A stretch of 64,000 nt of DNA from Caldimonas thermodepolymerans (GCF_015476235.1 NZ_CP064338.1:930001-994000), one strand, 5' to 3'. Numbered from the stretch's first letter, positions 18,657 to 29,054 are shown. Notes: generated from the letters alone by a model not told the origin. Program-made: numbers and translations.

Positions 18657-19447
18657 ACCCGCTCGTCGCTCCCGAACCGTCCGCCCGCCACGGCGTGACC
18701 GCCTTGTCGGTCAACCTCAACAAGGTGGCGCTGCTGCGCAACACGCGCCACCTGGGCATCCCCAGCGTGACCCGCGCCGCCACCCTGGTGCTGGAAGCCG
18801 GGGCCCAGGGCCTGACCGTGCATCCGCGTCCCGACGGGCGGCACATCCGCGCGCACGACGTGCACGAGCTGGCCGAGCTGCTGCAGGACTGGCCGCACGT
18901 CGAGTTCAACATCGAGGGCAACCCCTTCCACAACCTGATGGACTTCGTGCGCGCGGTACGGCCGCACCAGTGCACCTTCGTGCCCGACGACGTCGGCCAG
19001 TTCACCTCCGACCACGGCTGGAGCTTCCCGCAGGACGCCGAGCGGCTCAAGCCGCTGATCGCCGAGGCCCAGGCGCTGGGCGTGCGGGTGAGCCTGTTCA
19101 TGGACCCGGTGCCCGAGGCGATGGCCGCCGCGGCCGCCTGCGGTGCCGACCGCATCGAGCTCTACACCGAGGGCTATGCGCGTGCCCACCTGAACGGCCA
19201 GGCCGCGCAGGCGCTGCCGGCCTACGTTGCCGCGGCCGAGGCGGCGATGGCCAGCGGGCTGGGGGTCAACGCCGGGCACGACCTGAACCGCGACAACCTG
19301 ACCGACTTCCTGCGCGCCGTGCCCGGCGTGCAGGAGGTGTCCATCGGCCACGCCTTCATCGCCGACGCGCTCGAGCTGGGCTATGCCGGGACGGTGCGCG
19401 ACTACCTGCGCTGCATCCAGCGGGCCTACGCGCCCCAGGCGCGATGA
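18653..19447 (+). CDS. pdxJ: Pyridoxine 5'-phosphate synthase
   Basis: 264 residues from ATG 18653, overlapping the recO stop. PdxJ condenses deoxyxylulose phosphate with 3-amino-2-oxopropyl phosphate to make PNP. Typical segments are [64 protein letters not shown] and [15 protein letters not shown]. It overlaps acpS by four bases. Confidence 0.96.
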   Translation: MNPLVAPEPSARHGVTALSVNLNKVALLRNTRHLGIPSVTRAATLVLEAGAQGLTVHPRPDGRHIRAHDVHELAELLQDWPHVEFNIEGNPFHNLMDFVRAVRPHQCTFVPDDVGQFTSDHGWSFPQDAERLKPLIAEAQALGVRVSLFMDPVPEAMAAAAACGADRIELYTEGYARAHLNGQAAQALPAYVAAAEAAMASGLGVNAGHDLNRDNLTDFLRAVPGVQEVSIGHAFIADALELGYAGTVRDYLRCIQRAYAPQAR

Positions 19448-19839
19448 TCTACGGCATCGGCACGGACGTCTGCGACATCCGCCGCATGCGCGAGACCTGG
19501 GAGCGCCGCGGCGAGCGCTTCGCGCTGAAGGTGCTGGGCCCGCACGAGATCGAGGTGTTCCGCACCCGCTACGCCAAGGTGCCCGCGCGCGGCATCGCCT
19601 ACCTGGCGACGCGCTTTTCCGCCAAGGAAGCGTTTTCCAAGGCCATCGGGCTGGGCATGCGCATGCCGATGACCTGGCGCGCCTGCGAGGTGGTCAAGGC
19701 GCCGAGCGGCAAGCCCGAGATCCGCCTGCACGGCGCGCTGGCCGAGTGGTTCGCGGCGCGCCGGCTGCGCGCGCACGTGAGCGTCACCGACGAATCCGAC
19801 TACGCGGCGAGCTTCGTCGTGGTCGAAACCGAGGATTGA
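19444..19839 (+). CDS. acpS: Holo-ACP synthase
   Basis: 131 residues. Metal-binding Asp8 in [12 protein letters not shown] and Glu62 in [13 protein letters not shown] are the family hallmarks. It attaches phosphopantetheine to the acyl carrier protein encoded at 6455. It starts inside the pdxJ stop and is followed four bases later by nagZ. Confidence 0.95.
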   Translation: MIYGIGTDVCDIRRMRETWERRGERFALKVLGPHEIEVFRTRYAKVPARGIAYLATRFSAKEAFSKAIGLGMRMPMTWRACEVVKAPSGKPEIRLHGALAEWFAARRLRAHVSVTDESDYAASFVVVETED

Positions 19840-19843
19840 TCCC

Positions 19844-20908
19844 ATGAGCAAGACCCATCATGCCGTGCACGCCCCGGTGGTGCTCGACATCGCCGGCACG
19901 GCGCTCAGCGACGACGACCGCCGGCGCCTGCAGCACCCGCTGACGGGCGGACTGATCCTGTTCTCGCGCAACTGGGAAAGCCGCCGCCAGCTCACCGAGC
20001 TGACCGCGGAGATCAAGTCGCTGCGCCCGGACGTGCTGATCTGCGTGGACCACGAGGGCGGCCGCGTGCAGCGCTTCCGCACCGACGGCTTCACGCACCT
20101 GCCGCCGATGCGGGTGCTCGGCGAGCTGTGGATGCAGGACGCGATGACGGCCACCGACGCCGCCACCGCCTGCGGCTACGTGCTGGCGGCCGAGCTGCGC
20201 GCCTGCGGCGTGGACTTCAGCTTCGCGCCGGTGCTGGACCTGGACCACGGGCCCAGCGGCGTGATCGGCGACCGCGCCTTCCACCGCGACGCGCGCGTGG
20301 CGACGCTGCTGGCCAAGAGCCTGATGCACGGCCTGCTGCTGGCGGGCATGCAGTCCTGCGGCAAGCATTTCCCCGGCCACGGGTATGTCGCGGCGGACTC
20401 CCACGTGGAGGTGCCGGTGGACCGCCGTGCGCTGAAGACCATCCTGGAAGACGACGCGCGTCCCTACGAGTGGCTCAGCACCTCGCTGGCCGCGGTGATG
20501 CCGGCGCACGTGATCTATCCCAAGGTGGACGACCGGCCCGCAGGCTTTTCCAGCCGCTGGCTGCAGGACATCCTGCGCACCCGGCTGGGCTTCACCGGCG
20601 CGATCTTCAGCGACGACCTCAGCATGCAGGGCGCGAGCGTGGCCGGCACCCCGGTGCAGGCGGCGATCGCCGCGCTCAACGCCGGCTGCGACCTGGTGCT
20701 GCTGTGCAACCAGTCGACCGTCGACGGCGGTGCGCCGTGCGATGCGCTGCTCGAAGGCCTGGAGCGCGCCCTGCGTGACGGGCAGTGGCAGGCCAGCGAG
20801 GCCAGCGAAGCCCGGCGCCTGGACCTGCTGCCGCAGACCGCGCCGCTGGCCTGGGACGAGCTGATGATGCACGCGCCCTACCAGCAGGCCCTGGCGCGGT
20901 TGCCCTGA
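19844..20908 (+). CDS. nagZ: Beta-N-acetylhexosaminidase (NagZ)
   Basis: 354 residues of glycoside hydrolase family 3. The LILFSRNWESR, CVDHEGGRVQRF and CGKHFPGHGYVAADSH motifs are diagnostic; the last supplies the mobile histidine loop, and Asp in IFSDDLSMQGA is the expected nucleophile. NagZ acts in the cytoplasm on peptidoglycan fragments during wall recycling. It ends the lepA-nagZ run and converges on rne. Confidence 0.95.
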   Translation: MSKTHHAVHAPVVLDIAGTALSDDDRRRLQHPLTGGLILFSRNWESRRQLTELTAEIKSLRPDVLICVDHEGGRVQRFRTDGFTHLPPMRVLGELWMQDAMTATDAATACGYVLAAELRACGVDFSFAPVLDLDHGPSGVIGDRAFHRDARVATLLAKSLMHGLLLAGMQSCGKHFPGHGYVAADSHVEVPVDRRALKTILEDDARPYEWLSTSLAAVMPAHVIYPKVDDRPAGFSSRWLQDILRTRLGFTGAIFSDDLSMQGASVAGTPVQAAIAALNAGCDLVLLCNQSTVDGGAPCDALLEGLERALRDGQWQASEASEARRLDLLPQTAPLAWDELMMHAPYQQALARLP

Positions 20909-20936
20909 ACGCCGGCGCGGGCAGGCGCCGGCCCCG

Positions 20937-20979
20937 AAAAAACACAAGGCCGTTGCGGGCATCGCCTGCAACGGCCTTG
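20937..20979 (-). terminator. Terminator between nagZ and rne
   Basis: CAAGGCCGTTGC (20945-20956) pairs perfectly over 12 bases with GCAACGGCCTTG (20968-20979). On the minus strand the stem is followed, after two bases, by a run of six T residues (A tract 20937-20942). This suits the end of rne. The hairpin may also stop nagZ transcripts from the other side, but that side lacks a T tract. Confidence 0.8.
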
Positions 20980-21029
20980 CTGTCGGGCCTTCGGGTGGCG
21001 GCCGCGTTCCCGGCGGCCGCCTGCGGGGA

Positions 21030-23948
21030 TCAGGCCACCGGACGGGCGGTGTCGGCCTGGCCGCCTTCCAGCGGCAGCGCGAACTGGGCGAGGTCCTTGC
21101 GGGTCTCGACCAGCACCAGCGGGCCGTCGTCGATCGCGGCCACGGGCTTGGGCTCGCGCGGCACGCGCACCGGCGGCGGCTCGGCCGCGATGGCGGCCTG
21201 CGCGGCGCGCACCTTCTCGTCATCCGACTGGATCCACTCCAGGCCGGCATTGCTGGCGACCTGGCGCAGCTCGTCGCAAGGCAGCACGTAGGGCGCCACA
21301 GCGGCCGGCTCGGCTGCGGCCTCGGCGACCGCTTCGACCGGCGCGGCCACGGGCTCGGGCTGGACCTGGGGTTGCACCTCGGGCGTGGCCAGCGGTAGCG
21401 GCGTGGCGGCGCCTTCGACGACGGCCGCCTCGGAGACGAAGTCCTCGCCCGCAGCAGGGGCGGCACCGTTGGCGTCGCGTTCGCGGCGGTCGCGACGGTA
21501 GCGGTCGCGGCCGCGCCGGCGGCGGCCTTCGCCTTCGCGCGGCGCCTCGGCGTCGCTGGCGGCATCCCCGGCGGTCGAGCCCAGGTTGTCATCACCTTCG
21601 GCGGCCACGGCGGCGGTCTCCACTGGCACCACGGCGTCGGTCACCGGCGGCTCGGCGCGTGGCTCGACCGGTGCGGCTTCAGCCGCGGCCTCGGCCGGCG
21701 CGGTGTCGGGCGTGCCCTCCTGGCCGGTCACGGCTTCGGCGGCGGTGTCGCGGTCACGGCGTCCACGGCCGCCGCGGCGGCGGCGGCGACCCTCGCGCTG
21801 TTGCTGCTGGCCTTCGCCGGCGTCGCCGCCGTCCTGCGGCACGGTGTCGGCAAACCCGACGTCGGCCGGCGCCTCGTTGGCCACCGCGGCCGCAGCGGCC
21901 AGGGCGGCCGCCTCGGCGCGTTCAGGACGCGGGCGGCGTTCCTGGCGCTGGCGGTTGTCCTGGCTGCCGGCCTCGCGCTGCTGCGCGTCGCGTGGCTCGC
22001 GTTCCTTGCGCGGCGTCTCGGCGCGGGCTTCGGTCGTGGCGGCCTCGCCCTGCCTGTTCGCGCCGCGGTTGCGCTCGCGGCCGTCCTTGCGGCCGTCGCG
22101 GTTGCCGTCGCGGCCGTTGCGGCGCTGTTCGCCTCGGCGGCGTCCCTCCTGGCCCTCGCGGGCGGCCGGCGTGGCCGGCGCAGGCGCCGGGGCGGGCGCG
22201 GGCACCGGTTGCGGCTCGCCGACGAACAGGCGCTTGAGCCAGGCGAAGAAGCCGCCGCTCGCGGGCGCGGCAGGCGCCGGCGCGGGCGCCGGGGCCGCCA
22301 CCGGGGCGGGCGCGGGTTCGGGCTTGGGCGGGGCGACCGGGGCCGGCTGGTCGGGCAGGATGCCCTTGATCACCGGCTCCTGCTTGGGCTTGCTGCTGCG
22401 GTCGCGCCGGGTGATGCCGACCTCGTCGTCCGGCTCCTCGATCATCGTGTAGCTGGCCTGCAGGTTCTCCAGGCGCGGGTCGTCGTGGCGCAGGCGTTCC
22501 AGCTTGTAGTTCGGGGTCTCGAGGTGCTTGTTCGGCACCAGCAGCACCGTGACGCGCTGCTTGAGCTCGATCTTGGTGATCTCGGTGCGCTTCTCGTTGA
22601 GCAGGTAGGAGGTCACTTCGACCGGCACCTGCACGTGCACGGCGGCGGTGTTCTCCTTCATCGCCTCTTCCTGCACCATGCGCAGGATCTGCAGCGCCGA
22701 GGACTCGGTGTCGCGGATGTGGCCCGTGCCGTTGCAGCGCGGGCAGGTGATGTGGCTGCCTTCCGAGAGGGCCGGGCGCAGGCGCTGGCGGCTCAGTTCG
22801 AGCAGGCCGAACTTGCTGATCGAGCTGAACTGCACGCGCGCGCGGTCCTGGCGCAGCGCCTCGCGCAGCCGCTGCTCGACCTCGCGGCGGTTCTTGGACT
22901 CCTCCATGTCGATGAAGTCCACGACGATCAGGCCGCCCAGGTCGCGCAGGCGCATCTGGCGGGCGATCTCGTCGGCCGCCTCCAGGTTGGTGCGGGTGGC
23001 GGTTTCCTCGATGTCGCCGCCGCGCGTGGCGCGGGCGGAGTTGACGTCGATGGACACCAGCGCCTCGGTGTGGTCGATCACGATGGCGCCACCCGAGGGC
23101 AGCTGCACGGTGCGCGAGTAGGCCGACTCGATCTGGTGTTCGATCTGGAAGCGCGAGAACAGCGGCGCGTCGTCGCGGTAGCGCTTCACGCGATGCTCGT
23201 TGTCGGGCATCACGTGGTGCATGAACTGCTTGGCCTGCTCGTAGATGTCGTCGGTGTCGATCAGGATCTCGCCGATGTCCGCGGTGAAGTAGTCGCGGAT
23301 CGCGCGGATCACCAGCGAGGATTCCTGGTAGATCAGGAAAGCACCCTTGCCGGCGTTGGCCGCGTTCTCGATCGCGGCCCACAGCTGCAGCATGTAGTTC
23401 AGGTCCCACTGCAGCTCGGCGACGCTGCGGCCGATGCCCGCGGTGCGGGCGATCAGGCTCATGCCCTTGGGGTACTGCAGCTGGTCCAGCGCTTCCTTGA
23501 GCTCCTCGCGGTCCTCGCCCTCGATGCGGCGCGAGACGCCGCCGCCGCGCGGGTTGTTGGGCATCAGCACCAGGTAGCGGCCGGCCAGCGAGATGAAGGT
23601 GGTCAGCGCCGCACCCTTGTTGCCGCGCTCTTCCTTCTCGACCTGGACCAGCAGTTCCTGGCCCTCGCGGATCACGTCGGAGATCTTGGCGTTGCGGACG
23701 TCGACGCCTTCACGGAAGTACTGGCGCGAGATTTCCTTGAAGGGCAGGAAGCCGTGGCGGTCCTCGCCGTAGTCGACGAAGCAGGCTTCCAGCGAGGGCT
23801 CGACGCGCGTGACGACGGCCTTGTAGATGTTGCCCTTGCGTTGTTCGCGACCCTCGATCTCGGTCTCGAAGTCGAGCAGCTTCTGGCCGTCGACGATGGC
23901 CAGGCGCCGCTCTTCCTGCTGGGTCGCATTGATCAGCATGCGTTTCAT
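21030..23948 (-). CDS. rne: Ribonuclease E
   Basis: 972 residues from ATG 23948, which has an AGGAG ribosome-binding site; longer frames add an unmatched leader. It starts [21 protein letters not shown]. The S1 domain lies around residues 35-125, the catalytic DNase I-like region includes [20 protein letters not shown] and VVDFIDM, and the zinc link is [10 protein letters not shown]. From about residue 510 to the end it is Pro/Ala/Glu/Arg-rich and low in complexity, the expected scaffold for the degradosome and RNA binding. It is monocistronic, with a long upstream leader. Confidence 0.96.
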   Translation of the reverse strand: MKRMLINATQQEERRLAIVDGQKLLDFETEIEGREQRKGNIYKAVVTRVEPSLEACFVDYGEDRHGFLPFKEISRQYFREGVDVRNAKISDVIREGQELLVQVEKEERGNKGAALTTFISLAGRYLVLMPNNPRGGGVSRRIEGEDREELKEALDQLQYPKGMSLIARTAGIGRSVAELQWDLNYMLQLWAAIENAANAGKGAFLIYQESSLVIRAIRDYFTADIGEILIDTDDIYEQAKQFMHHVMPDNEHRVKRYRDDAPLFSRFQIEHQIESAYSRTVQLPSGGAIVIDHTEALVSIDVNSARATRGGDIEETATRTNLEAADEIARQMRLRDLGGLIVVDFIDMEESKNRREVEQRLREALRQDRARVQFSSISKFGLLELSRQRLRPALSEGSHITCPRCNGTGHIRDTESSALQILRMVQEEAMKENTAAVHVQVPVEVTSYLLNEKRTEITKIELKQRVTVLLVPNKHLETPNYKLERLRHDDPRLENLQASYTMIEEPDDEVGITRRDRSSKPKQEPVIKGILPDQPAPVAPPKPEPAPAPVAAPAPAPAPAAPASGGFFAWLKRLFVGEPQPVPAPAPAPAPATPAAREGQEGRRRGEQRRNGRDGNRDGRKDGRERNRGANRQGEAATTEARAETPRKEREPRDAQQREAGSQDNRQRQERRPRPERAEAAALAAAAAVANEAPADVGFADTVPQDGGDAGEGQQQQREGRRRRRGGRGRRDRDTAAEAVTGQEGTPDTAPAEAAAEAAPVEPRAEPPVTDAVVPVETAAVAAEGDDNLGSTAGDAASDAEAPREGEGRRRRGRDRYRRDRRERDANGAAPAAGEDFVSEAAVVEGAATPLPLATPEVQPQVQPEPVAAPVEAVAEAAAEPAAVAPYVLPCDELRQVASNAGLEWIQSDDEKVRAAQAAIAAEPPPVRVPREPKPVAAIDDGPLVLVETRKDLAQFALPLEGGQADTARPVA

Positions 23949-24686
23949 GTGCACTCCTTCGCCCGCGCCCCTGCCCGGGGGCGGGCGTACCAACACGTCA
24001 CCCGGAAAAGCCGTGGCTTCAGGGGCGACTCATCGATGCACGAGAAACGAGGAGGAACCGGAAGGAATCGCCCTGGACTGCCGTGATCGCGACGGATCAG
24101 TACGGCAGCGTTGGCGCGTGCGCCACCATGGCCGCGCCCTTCGGACGAAGGGCTGCCCTTGCCAGCTGCCAGGTCCGCAGCGTGCCGCCGGCGCCGGGCG
24201 CCGCGGCACGTCCAGGCTGGCAGGCTGCCGGTCGGCGTCGGGCCGGACGGGCAGGCGATGCCAGCGATCGCGCGGGGGAAAAGGGCAACAGCCGCAGGGG
24301 GGTCATGGGACGCGGACAACAGGCTCGGCCGGGGTGAGGGACAGACGACGAAGTGCGCCTGCATGTCTCCGGACAAGGACGGCCTGTTGCCTTGAAACCT
24401 TGTTCTATGGTTCTTTCGACGTTTGCTCTTCCACCAGCCCTGCCACCCTGCCGCCTCACCTTGGGAAGCGGCCCGAGCCACCGGACCGGCGTTGCATCAC
24501 CGTTGGCCGTCCCGTCGCGCGCTCTGTACCACCTGGCGCCACGGACCGGCCGCTCCCACCTTGCTCGTTCGTGTTGCCGTCACTCCTTCGATCAGGGTCG
24601 GAGGGTGCCGGGTAAACTCTTGCAAATCAAACACTTACAACGCAAACGTGGTGCAACGGATTATAGGTGCGAAAAGGGCCCGACAG
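23949..24686. other. Long gene-free region between rne and rluC (probable rne leader)
   Basis: About 740 bases without a convincing gene; open frames here have no recognisable product. The rne side ends in a good ribosome-binding site. RNase E genes elsewhere have long leaders by which the enzyme controls its own mRNA, so most of this stretch may be transcribed leader. I did not find a leader structure I could identify with confidence. Confidence 0.55.
24660..24665 (-). promoter_or_regulatory. Candidate -10 element for rne
   Basis: The minus strand reads TATAAT, an exact -10 hexamer, in an otherwise GC-rich region. The corresponding -35 region is poor. If used, the rne leader would be about 700 nucleotides long. 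Confidence 0.4.
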
Positions 24687-25706
24687 GTGGATCCGCTTGA
24701 AACTGCCCGTCGCCGGCCCGGCACCGATCCGGGAAAGCAGACGAAGTCAGTGGTTGCTTCTGCGCAGCCCACGGTCCGGCGCGTGGTGATCGACGAAGCC
24801 TCGGCCGGACAGCGGCTCGACAACTTCCTCCTGAAAATCCTCAAGGGCGTGCCGAAGACGCATGTCTACCGCATCGTGCGCAGCGGCGAGGTGCGGGTGA
24901 ACAAGGGGCGCGCCTCGGCCGACACCCGGCTGGCGGCCGGCGACGAGGTGCGCGTGCCGCCGGTGCGCGTGTCCGAGGCGCCGGCCCCGGCGCCGGTGCC
25001 GGCGCGCGAGTTCCCGGTGCTGTTCGAGGACGACCATGTGCTTGCCGTGGACAAGCCGGCGGGCGTGGCGGTGCACGGCGGCAGCGGGGTCAGCTTCGGG
25101 GTGATCGAGCAGCTGCGCCGCGCCCGCCCGCAGGCGCGCTTCCTGGAGCTGGTGCACCGGCTCGACAAGGAAACCTCGGGCATCCTGCTGCTGGCCAAGA
25201 AGCGCAGCGCGCTGACCGCGCTGCAGGACCAGTTCCGCCAGCGCCAGACCGGCAAGACCTACGCGGCGCTGGTCACCGGCACCTGGCCGGCCAACCGCAA
25301 GGTGATCGACCTGCCGCTGTACAAGTACCTGGATGCCGAGGGCGAGCGCCGCGTGCGCGTCGTGGCGCCCGGCACCGAGGAGGCGCGGCGCTCGATCACG
25401 CTGGTCAAGGTGGTGCGCAGCTACGCCGGCTTCACGCTGCTGGACGTGACGATCAAGACCGGGCGCACGCACCAGATCCGCGTGCACCTGGCGCACGAGG
25501 GGCATCCGATCGTCGGCGACCCCAAGTACGGCGACTTCGCGCTCAACAAGGCGCTGGCGCGCGGCGAGCGGCTGGGCGGCCACCGCTTCTCGCGCATGTT
25601 CCTGCATGCCCGCCGGCTGAGCTTCCTGCACCCGGCCACCGGCGACACCATCGAGCTCGAGGCGCCGCTGCCGCCCGAGTGCACTGAACTCCTGGACCAT
25701 CTATGA
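24687..25706 (+). CDS. rluC: 23S rRNA pseudouridine synthase RluC
   Basis: 339 residues from GTG 24687; GTG 24750 is an equally possible start, and neither has a strong ribosome-binding site. An S4 RNA-binding domain (SAGQRLDNFLLKILKGVPK and VYRIVRSGEVRVNKGR) precedes the synthase domain. The catalytic Asp is in ELVHRLDKETSGILLLAK, and TGRTHQIRVHLAHEGHPIVGD (one residue trimmed at either end would still identify it) is the second signature. RluC modifies positions 955, 2504 and 2580 of 23S rRNA in E. coli. It is divergent from rne, as is common. Confidence 0.92.
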   Translation: MDPLETARRRPGTDPGKQTKSVVASAQPTVRRVVIDEASAGQRLDNFLLKILKGVPKTHVYRIVRSGEVRVNKGRASADTRLAAGDEVRVPPVRVSEAPAPAPVPAREFPVLFEDDHVLAVDKPAGVAVHGGSGVSFGVIEQLRRARPQARFLELVHRLDKETSGILLLAKKRSALTALQDQFRQRQTGKTYAALVTGTWPANRKVIDLPLYKYLDAEGERRVRVVAPGTEEARRSITLVKVVRSYAGFTLLDVTIKTGRTHQIRVHLAHEGHPIVGDPKYGDFALNKALARGERLGGHRFSRMFLHARRLSFLHPATGDTIELEAPLPPECTELLDHL

Positions 25707-26368
25707 CCCTGCGACCCCGCCAGTTCGACCTGGTCGTCTTCGACTGGGACGGCACGCTGTTCGATTCGACCGCGCTGATCGTGCGCTGCATCCAGTCGGC
25801 CTGCGCCGACCTGGGCCTGGCGGTGCCGAGCGACCGCGACGCGTCCTACGTGATCGGCATGGGACTGCACGAGGCGCTCGCGCATTGCGTGCCGGGCCTG
25901 CCGACCGAGCGCGTGGGCGAGCTGGCGCTGCGCTACCGCCACCACTATTTCAACCGCCAGCATGAGCTGACGCTGTTCGAGGGCGTGCTGCCGATGCTGG
26001 ACGACCTCAAGCGCCGCCACCACTGGCTGGGCGTGGCCACCGGCAAGTCGCGCCGGGGGCTGGACGAGGCGCTGGCCACCGTGCAGCTGCGCGGGCTGTT
26101 CGACGGCACGCGTACCGCCGACGAGACCCGGCCCAAGCCGCACCCGCTGATGCTGCAGGAGCTGATGGCCGAGTTCGGCGTCGAGCCCGAGCGCACGCTG
26201 ATGATCGGCGACACCACGCACGACCTGCAGCTGGCGGCCAACGCCGGCGCGGCCAGCCTGGCGGTCAGCTACGGGGCGCACGAACCGGCGGCCTTCGGCG
26301 AGTTCGCCCCGCAGGCGGTGGTGCATTCGGTCGCCGAGCTGCACCGCTGGCTGGAGGATCACGCATGA
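25703..26368 (+). CDS. HAD-family hydrolase, phosphoglycolate phosphatase-like
   Basis: 221 residues. HAD motif I is VVFDWDGTLFDS with Asp14 and Asp16. The motif II/III area includes GVATGKSRRGLDEAL and KPHPLMLQELM, and motif IV is MIGDTTHDLQLAANAG. This belongs to subfamily IA near Gph. The actual substrate cannot be read from sequence. It overlaps rluC by four bases and the Rieske gene by four, so all three are probably co-translated. Confidence 0.88.
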   Translation: MTLRPRQFDLVVFDWDGTLFDSTALIVRCIQSACADLGLAVPSDRDASYVIGMGLHEALAHCVPGLPTERVGELALRYRHHYFNRQHELTLFEGVLPMLDDLKRRHHWLGVATGKSRRGLDEALATVQLRGLFDGTRTADETRPKPHPLMLQELMAEFGVEPERTLMIGDTTHDLQLAANAGAASLAVSYGAHEPAAFGEFAPQAVVHSVAELHRWLEDHA

Positions 26369-26736
26369 GTGCCGGGGTGGAGCTGTGCGCCGCGACGGCG
26401 CTGGAGGAGCGTGGCTCGGCGGTGGGCTTCGACGTGCTGCTGTGGGGCGAGACCGCGCGCGCCTTCGTGCTGCGCTTCGACGGCCGGCCGGTGGCCTACG
26501 TCAACCGCTGCGCGCACGTGCCGGCCGAGATGGACTGGCAGCCTGGCGAGTTCCTCGACGACAGCCGCGAGTGGATCGTCTGCTCGATCCATGGCGCGGT
26601 CTACGACCCGCGCGACGGCCAGTGCGTCGGCGGTCCCTGCATGGGGCAGCGGTTGATCCCGTTGCAGGTCGAGGAGCGGGACGGCAAGGTCTATTGGTAT
26701 CCTTCCGAGGACGTCCGGCCCGCGTTCGGCGACTGA
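26365..26736 (+). CDS. Rieske [2Fe-2S] domain protein
   Basis: 123 residues, essentially one Rieske domain. The cluster ligands are Cys49 and His51 (NRCAHVP) and Cys73 and His76 (IVCSIHGA). It is a small soluble electron-transfer or assembly-type protein; its partner is unknown. It lies in a coupled run rluC-HAD-Rieske-S49 peptidase that is common in Burkholderiales. A GGAGG site precedes the ATG. Confidence 0.9.
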   Translation: MSAGVELCAATALEERGSAVGFDVLLWGETARAFVLRFDGRPVAYVNRCAHVPAEMDWQPGEFLDDSREWIVCSIHGAVYDPRDGQCVGGPCMGQRLIPLQVEERDGKVYWYPSEDVRPAFGD

Positions 26737-26790
26737 GCGGGCATCGCGCCTGCGGCCCCGCGGCCCTCTCTACCCGATTCGATCCGTTCC

Positions 26791-27786
26791 ATGAGCTCCA
26801 TCGATCCCGGCCAGCCGTCCGGCCTGCGCGACGGCACCCCGGGCGCGCCCGCGCCCGCCGCTGCCGACACTGCGGTGCTGGCGCAGCTGATGCGCGCCTA
26901 CCTTGACGAGCGCCGGCGCGAGCGGCGCTGGCGCATCTTCTTCCGCTTCCTGTGGCTGCTGGTGGCCGTGGCGGTCGCCTCGGTGCTGCTGTCGCAGCGC
27001 GCGGCGACCAGCGCGCCGGCCGGCCCGCATACCGCGCTGGTCGAAGTGCGTGGCGAGATCGCGCTCGATGCCGAGGCCAGCGCCGAGAACCTGCTGTCCG
27101 CGCTGCGCAACGCCTTCGAGGACCCGGGGTCGCAGGCGGTGGTGCTGCGCATCAACTCGCCGGGCGGCAGCCCGGTGCAGGCGGGCATCATCAACGACGA
27201 GATCCGCCGCCTGAAGGCCCTGCATGGCAAGAAGGTCTACGCGGTGGTCGAGGAGATGTGCGCCTCGGGCGCCTACTACATCGCGGTGGCGGCCGACGCG
27301 ATCTACGTCGACAAGGCGTCCATCGTCGGCTCGATCGGCGTGCTGATGGACAGCTTCGGCTTCACCGAGCTGATGCAGCGCCTGGGCATCGAGCGCCGGC
27401 TGCTGACCGCAGGCGAGCACAAGGGCTTCCTCGACCCGTTCTCGCCGCAGTCGCCGCAGCAGCGCGCGCACGCCCAGGCCCTGCTGGACCAGATCCACCG
27501 GCAGTTCATCGCGGTCGTGAAGCAGGGCCGCGAGGGCCGGCTGAAGGACGAATCGCCCGAGCTGTTCTCCGGGCTGTTCTGGAACGGCGAGCAGGCGGTC
27601 GAGCTGGGCCTGGCCGACGACTTCGGCACGCTCGACTACGTCGCGCGCGAGGTGGTCCAGGCCGAGGAGGTCATCGACTACACGCCGCGCGAGAACGTGG
27701 CCGAGCGCCTGATCAAGCGGCTGGGGGCCTCGATCGGCGAGGGCGCGGTGCGCTCGCTGCGCGCCGCCGGCGTCTCGCTGCGCTGA
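26791..27786 (+). CDS. sppA: S49 family signal peptide peptidase (SppA-like)
   Basis: 331 residues, the short single-domain form. One membrane helix lies at about residues 47-69. The ClpP-like fold shows VVLRINSPGGSPVQAG and the nucleophile Ser159 in EEMCASGAYYIAVAADAIY. SVGSIGVLMDS-type sequence follows as IVGSIGVLMDSFGF. Such enzymes cut leftover signal peptides or membrane proteins. The gene converges on the binding-protein gene at 27791, with four bases between the stop codons. Confidence 0.9.
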   Translation: MSSIDPGQPSGLRDGTPGAPAPAAADTAVLAQLMRAYLDERRRERRWRIFFRFLWLLVAVAVASVLLSQRAATSAPAGPHTALVEVRGEIALDAEASAENLLSALRNAFEDPGSQAVVLRINSPGGSPVQAGIINDEIRRLKALHGKKVYAVVEEMCASGAYYIAVAADAIYVDKASIVGSIGVLMDSFGFTELMQRLGIERRLLTAGEHKGFLDPFSPQSPQQRAHAQALLDQIHRQFIAVVKQGREGRLKDESPELFSGLFWNGEQAVELGLADDFGTLDYVAREVVQAEEVIDYTPRENVAERLIKRLGASIGEGAVRSLRAAGVSLR

Positions 27787-27796
27787 GCGCTCAGCG
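27781..27796. repeat. Perfect 16-base palindrome over two convergent stops
   Basis: CGCTGAGCGCTCAGCG is its own reverse complement. It contains the TGA of the S49 peptidase on the plus strand and the TGA of the binding protein on the minus strand. There is no T tract, so a terminator role is unproven. Confidence 0.6.
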
Positions 27797-28933
27797 GCGG
27801 AAGCGCTCGCCGTTGTAGTAGGTGAGCTCGACGAAGCTCGAGCCGTCGTGCTGGTTCGGGCCGAAGTTGAACTCGAAGCCGCCGAGGTCGTAGGGCCGCA
27901 TCGTGTGGAACGCGGCGATGAAGCGTTCGCGGCTGGCGCCGCGCCCGGCGCGGCGCAGCCCCTCGATCAGCAGCCGGGCACTGATGTAGCCCTCCAGCGA
28001 CGAATAGCTGGCCTCGGCGAAGCCCGCCTTCTGCATCGCCTGCCGGTAGGCCTTGACCACCGGCAGCGCGAGGTTCTCCGGATGCGGCACCACCTGCGCC
28101 ACCGCGATGCCGCGCGCCGCGTCGCCCAAGGCGTCGAGCAGCGGCTTGGTGCCGAGGAACGAGATCGAGAACGGCGCCGCCCCCGCCACGCGCGGGCGCA
28201 GGCCGCGGTAGAACGGGATGCCGTTGGCGCCGATCGCGAACGAGATCAGCGAGTTGGGCCGCCAGCGTGCGATCTCCTCGATCAGCGCCGCCATGTCTTC
28301 GGGCGCGTCGCCCAGGCGGAACGCCTTCCAGTCGGCGTTGCCGTAGTGCCTGGCCGCGGCGTCGAACGCGGAGAGCGCCGCCTGGCCGAAGGGATTGTCG
28401 GCATAGGCCACCGCACAGCGCGTCTGGCCGGTGGTGCGCAGGTGCTGCACGATCTTCGCGATCTCCTGCGCGTAGCTGGCGCGGGCGTGGATCACCAGCG
28501 GGTTGTGCGCGCGCAGCGCATCCGCGCCGGAGGCCGGCGCGATCAGCGGCACCTTGGCCTGCATCGCCACCGGCAGCATGCCCAGCACGCTGGTCGTGCC
28601 GCCGCAGGCGAAGAAGGTGAACACGTCGGCGGCCACCAGCTGCCTTGCGTTCTCGGTGGCGCGCGGCGGCTCGCCGGCATCGTCGAGGCTGCGCAGCTCC
28701 AGCGGCCGGCCGTCGACGCCGCCGCGCTCGTTGGCCTCGTCGAAGGCGGCCTGGATGCCCTTGTTCATCTCGACGAAGGGGTAGGCCAGCGGCCCGGACA
28801 GCGCGGCGGTCTGTCCGATCAGCCAGGGGGCGGATTGCGCGCGCAGCCAGCGCGGGGCCGCCAGTGCAGTTGTCGAGGCGACGGCGGCCTGCAGCAGCAG
28901 CCGTCGGGAGGCCAGGCGGGGCGGTCGGTTCAT
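27791..28933 (-). CDS. Periplasmic binding protein, branched-chain amino acid ABC type
   Basis: 380 residues from the ATG giving MNRPPRLASRRLLLQAAVAS, which has a GAGGAG ribosome-binding site; an ATG five codons upstream is less likely. A Tat-like or Sec signal with two arginines precedes a type I periplasmic binding fold: IGQTAALSGPLAYPFVEMNKG, then FTFFACGGTTSVLGMLPVA and AYADNPFGQAAL. This resembles the LivK/amide-binding family. No permease or ATPase genes adjoin it, so it is an orphan receptor here, and its ligand is unknown. Confidence 0.85.
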   Translation of the reverse strand: MNRPPRLASRRLLLQAAVASTTALAAPRWLRAQSAPWLIGQTAALSGPLAYPFVEMNKGIQAAFDEANERGGVDGRPLELRSLDDAGEPPRATENARQLVAADVFTFFACGGTTSVLGMLPVAMQAKVPLIAPASGADALRAHNPLVIHARASYAQEIAKIVQHLRTTGQTRCAVAYADNPFGQAALSAFDAAARHYGNADWKAFRLGDAPEDMAALIEEIARWRPNSLISFAIGANGIPFYRGLRPRVAGAAPFSISFLGTKPLLDALGDAARGIAVAQVVPHPENLALPVVKAYRQAMQKAGFAEASYSSLEGYISARLLIEGLRRAGRGASRERFIAAFHTMRPYDLGGFEFNFGPNQHDGSSFVELTYYNGERFRR

Positions 28934-29054
28934 CGCGCGTCTCCTCACGAAGGGCCGGGAACAGCACCCTTGCGGGGTGTCGCACTAGACTAGGTGGCTG
29001 CTGCAAGCCGCCACTGTCCTTTGCGTGACAGACACGCCCCGGGAAAACGCTCAA

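Noticed and set aside
21801-24086. Plus-strand open frame of 761 codons
   Set aside because: It is antisense to rne; composition and lack of motifs mark it as a shadow.
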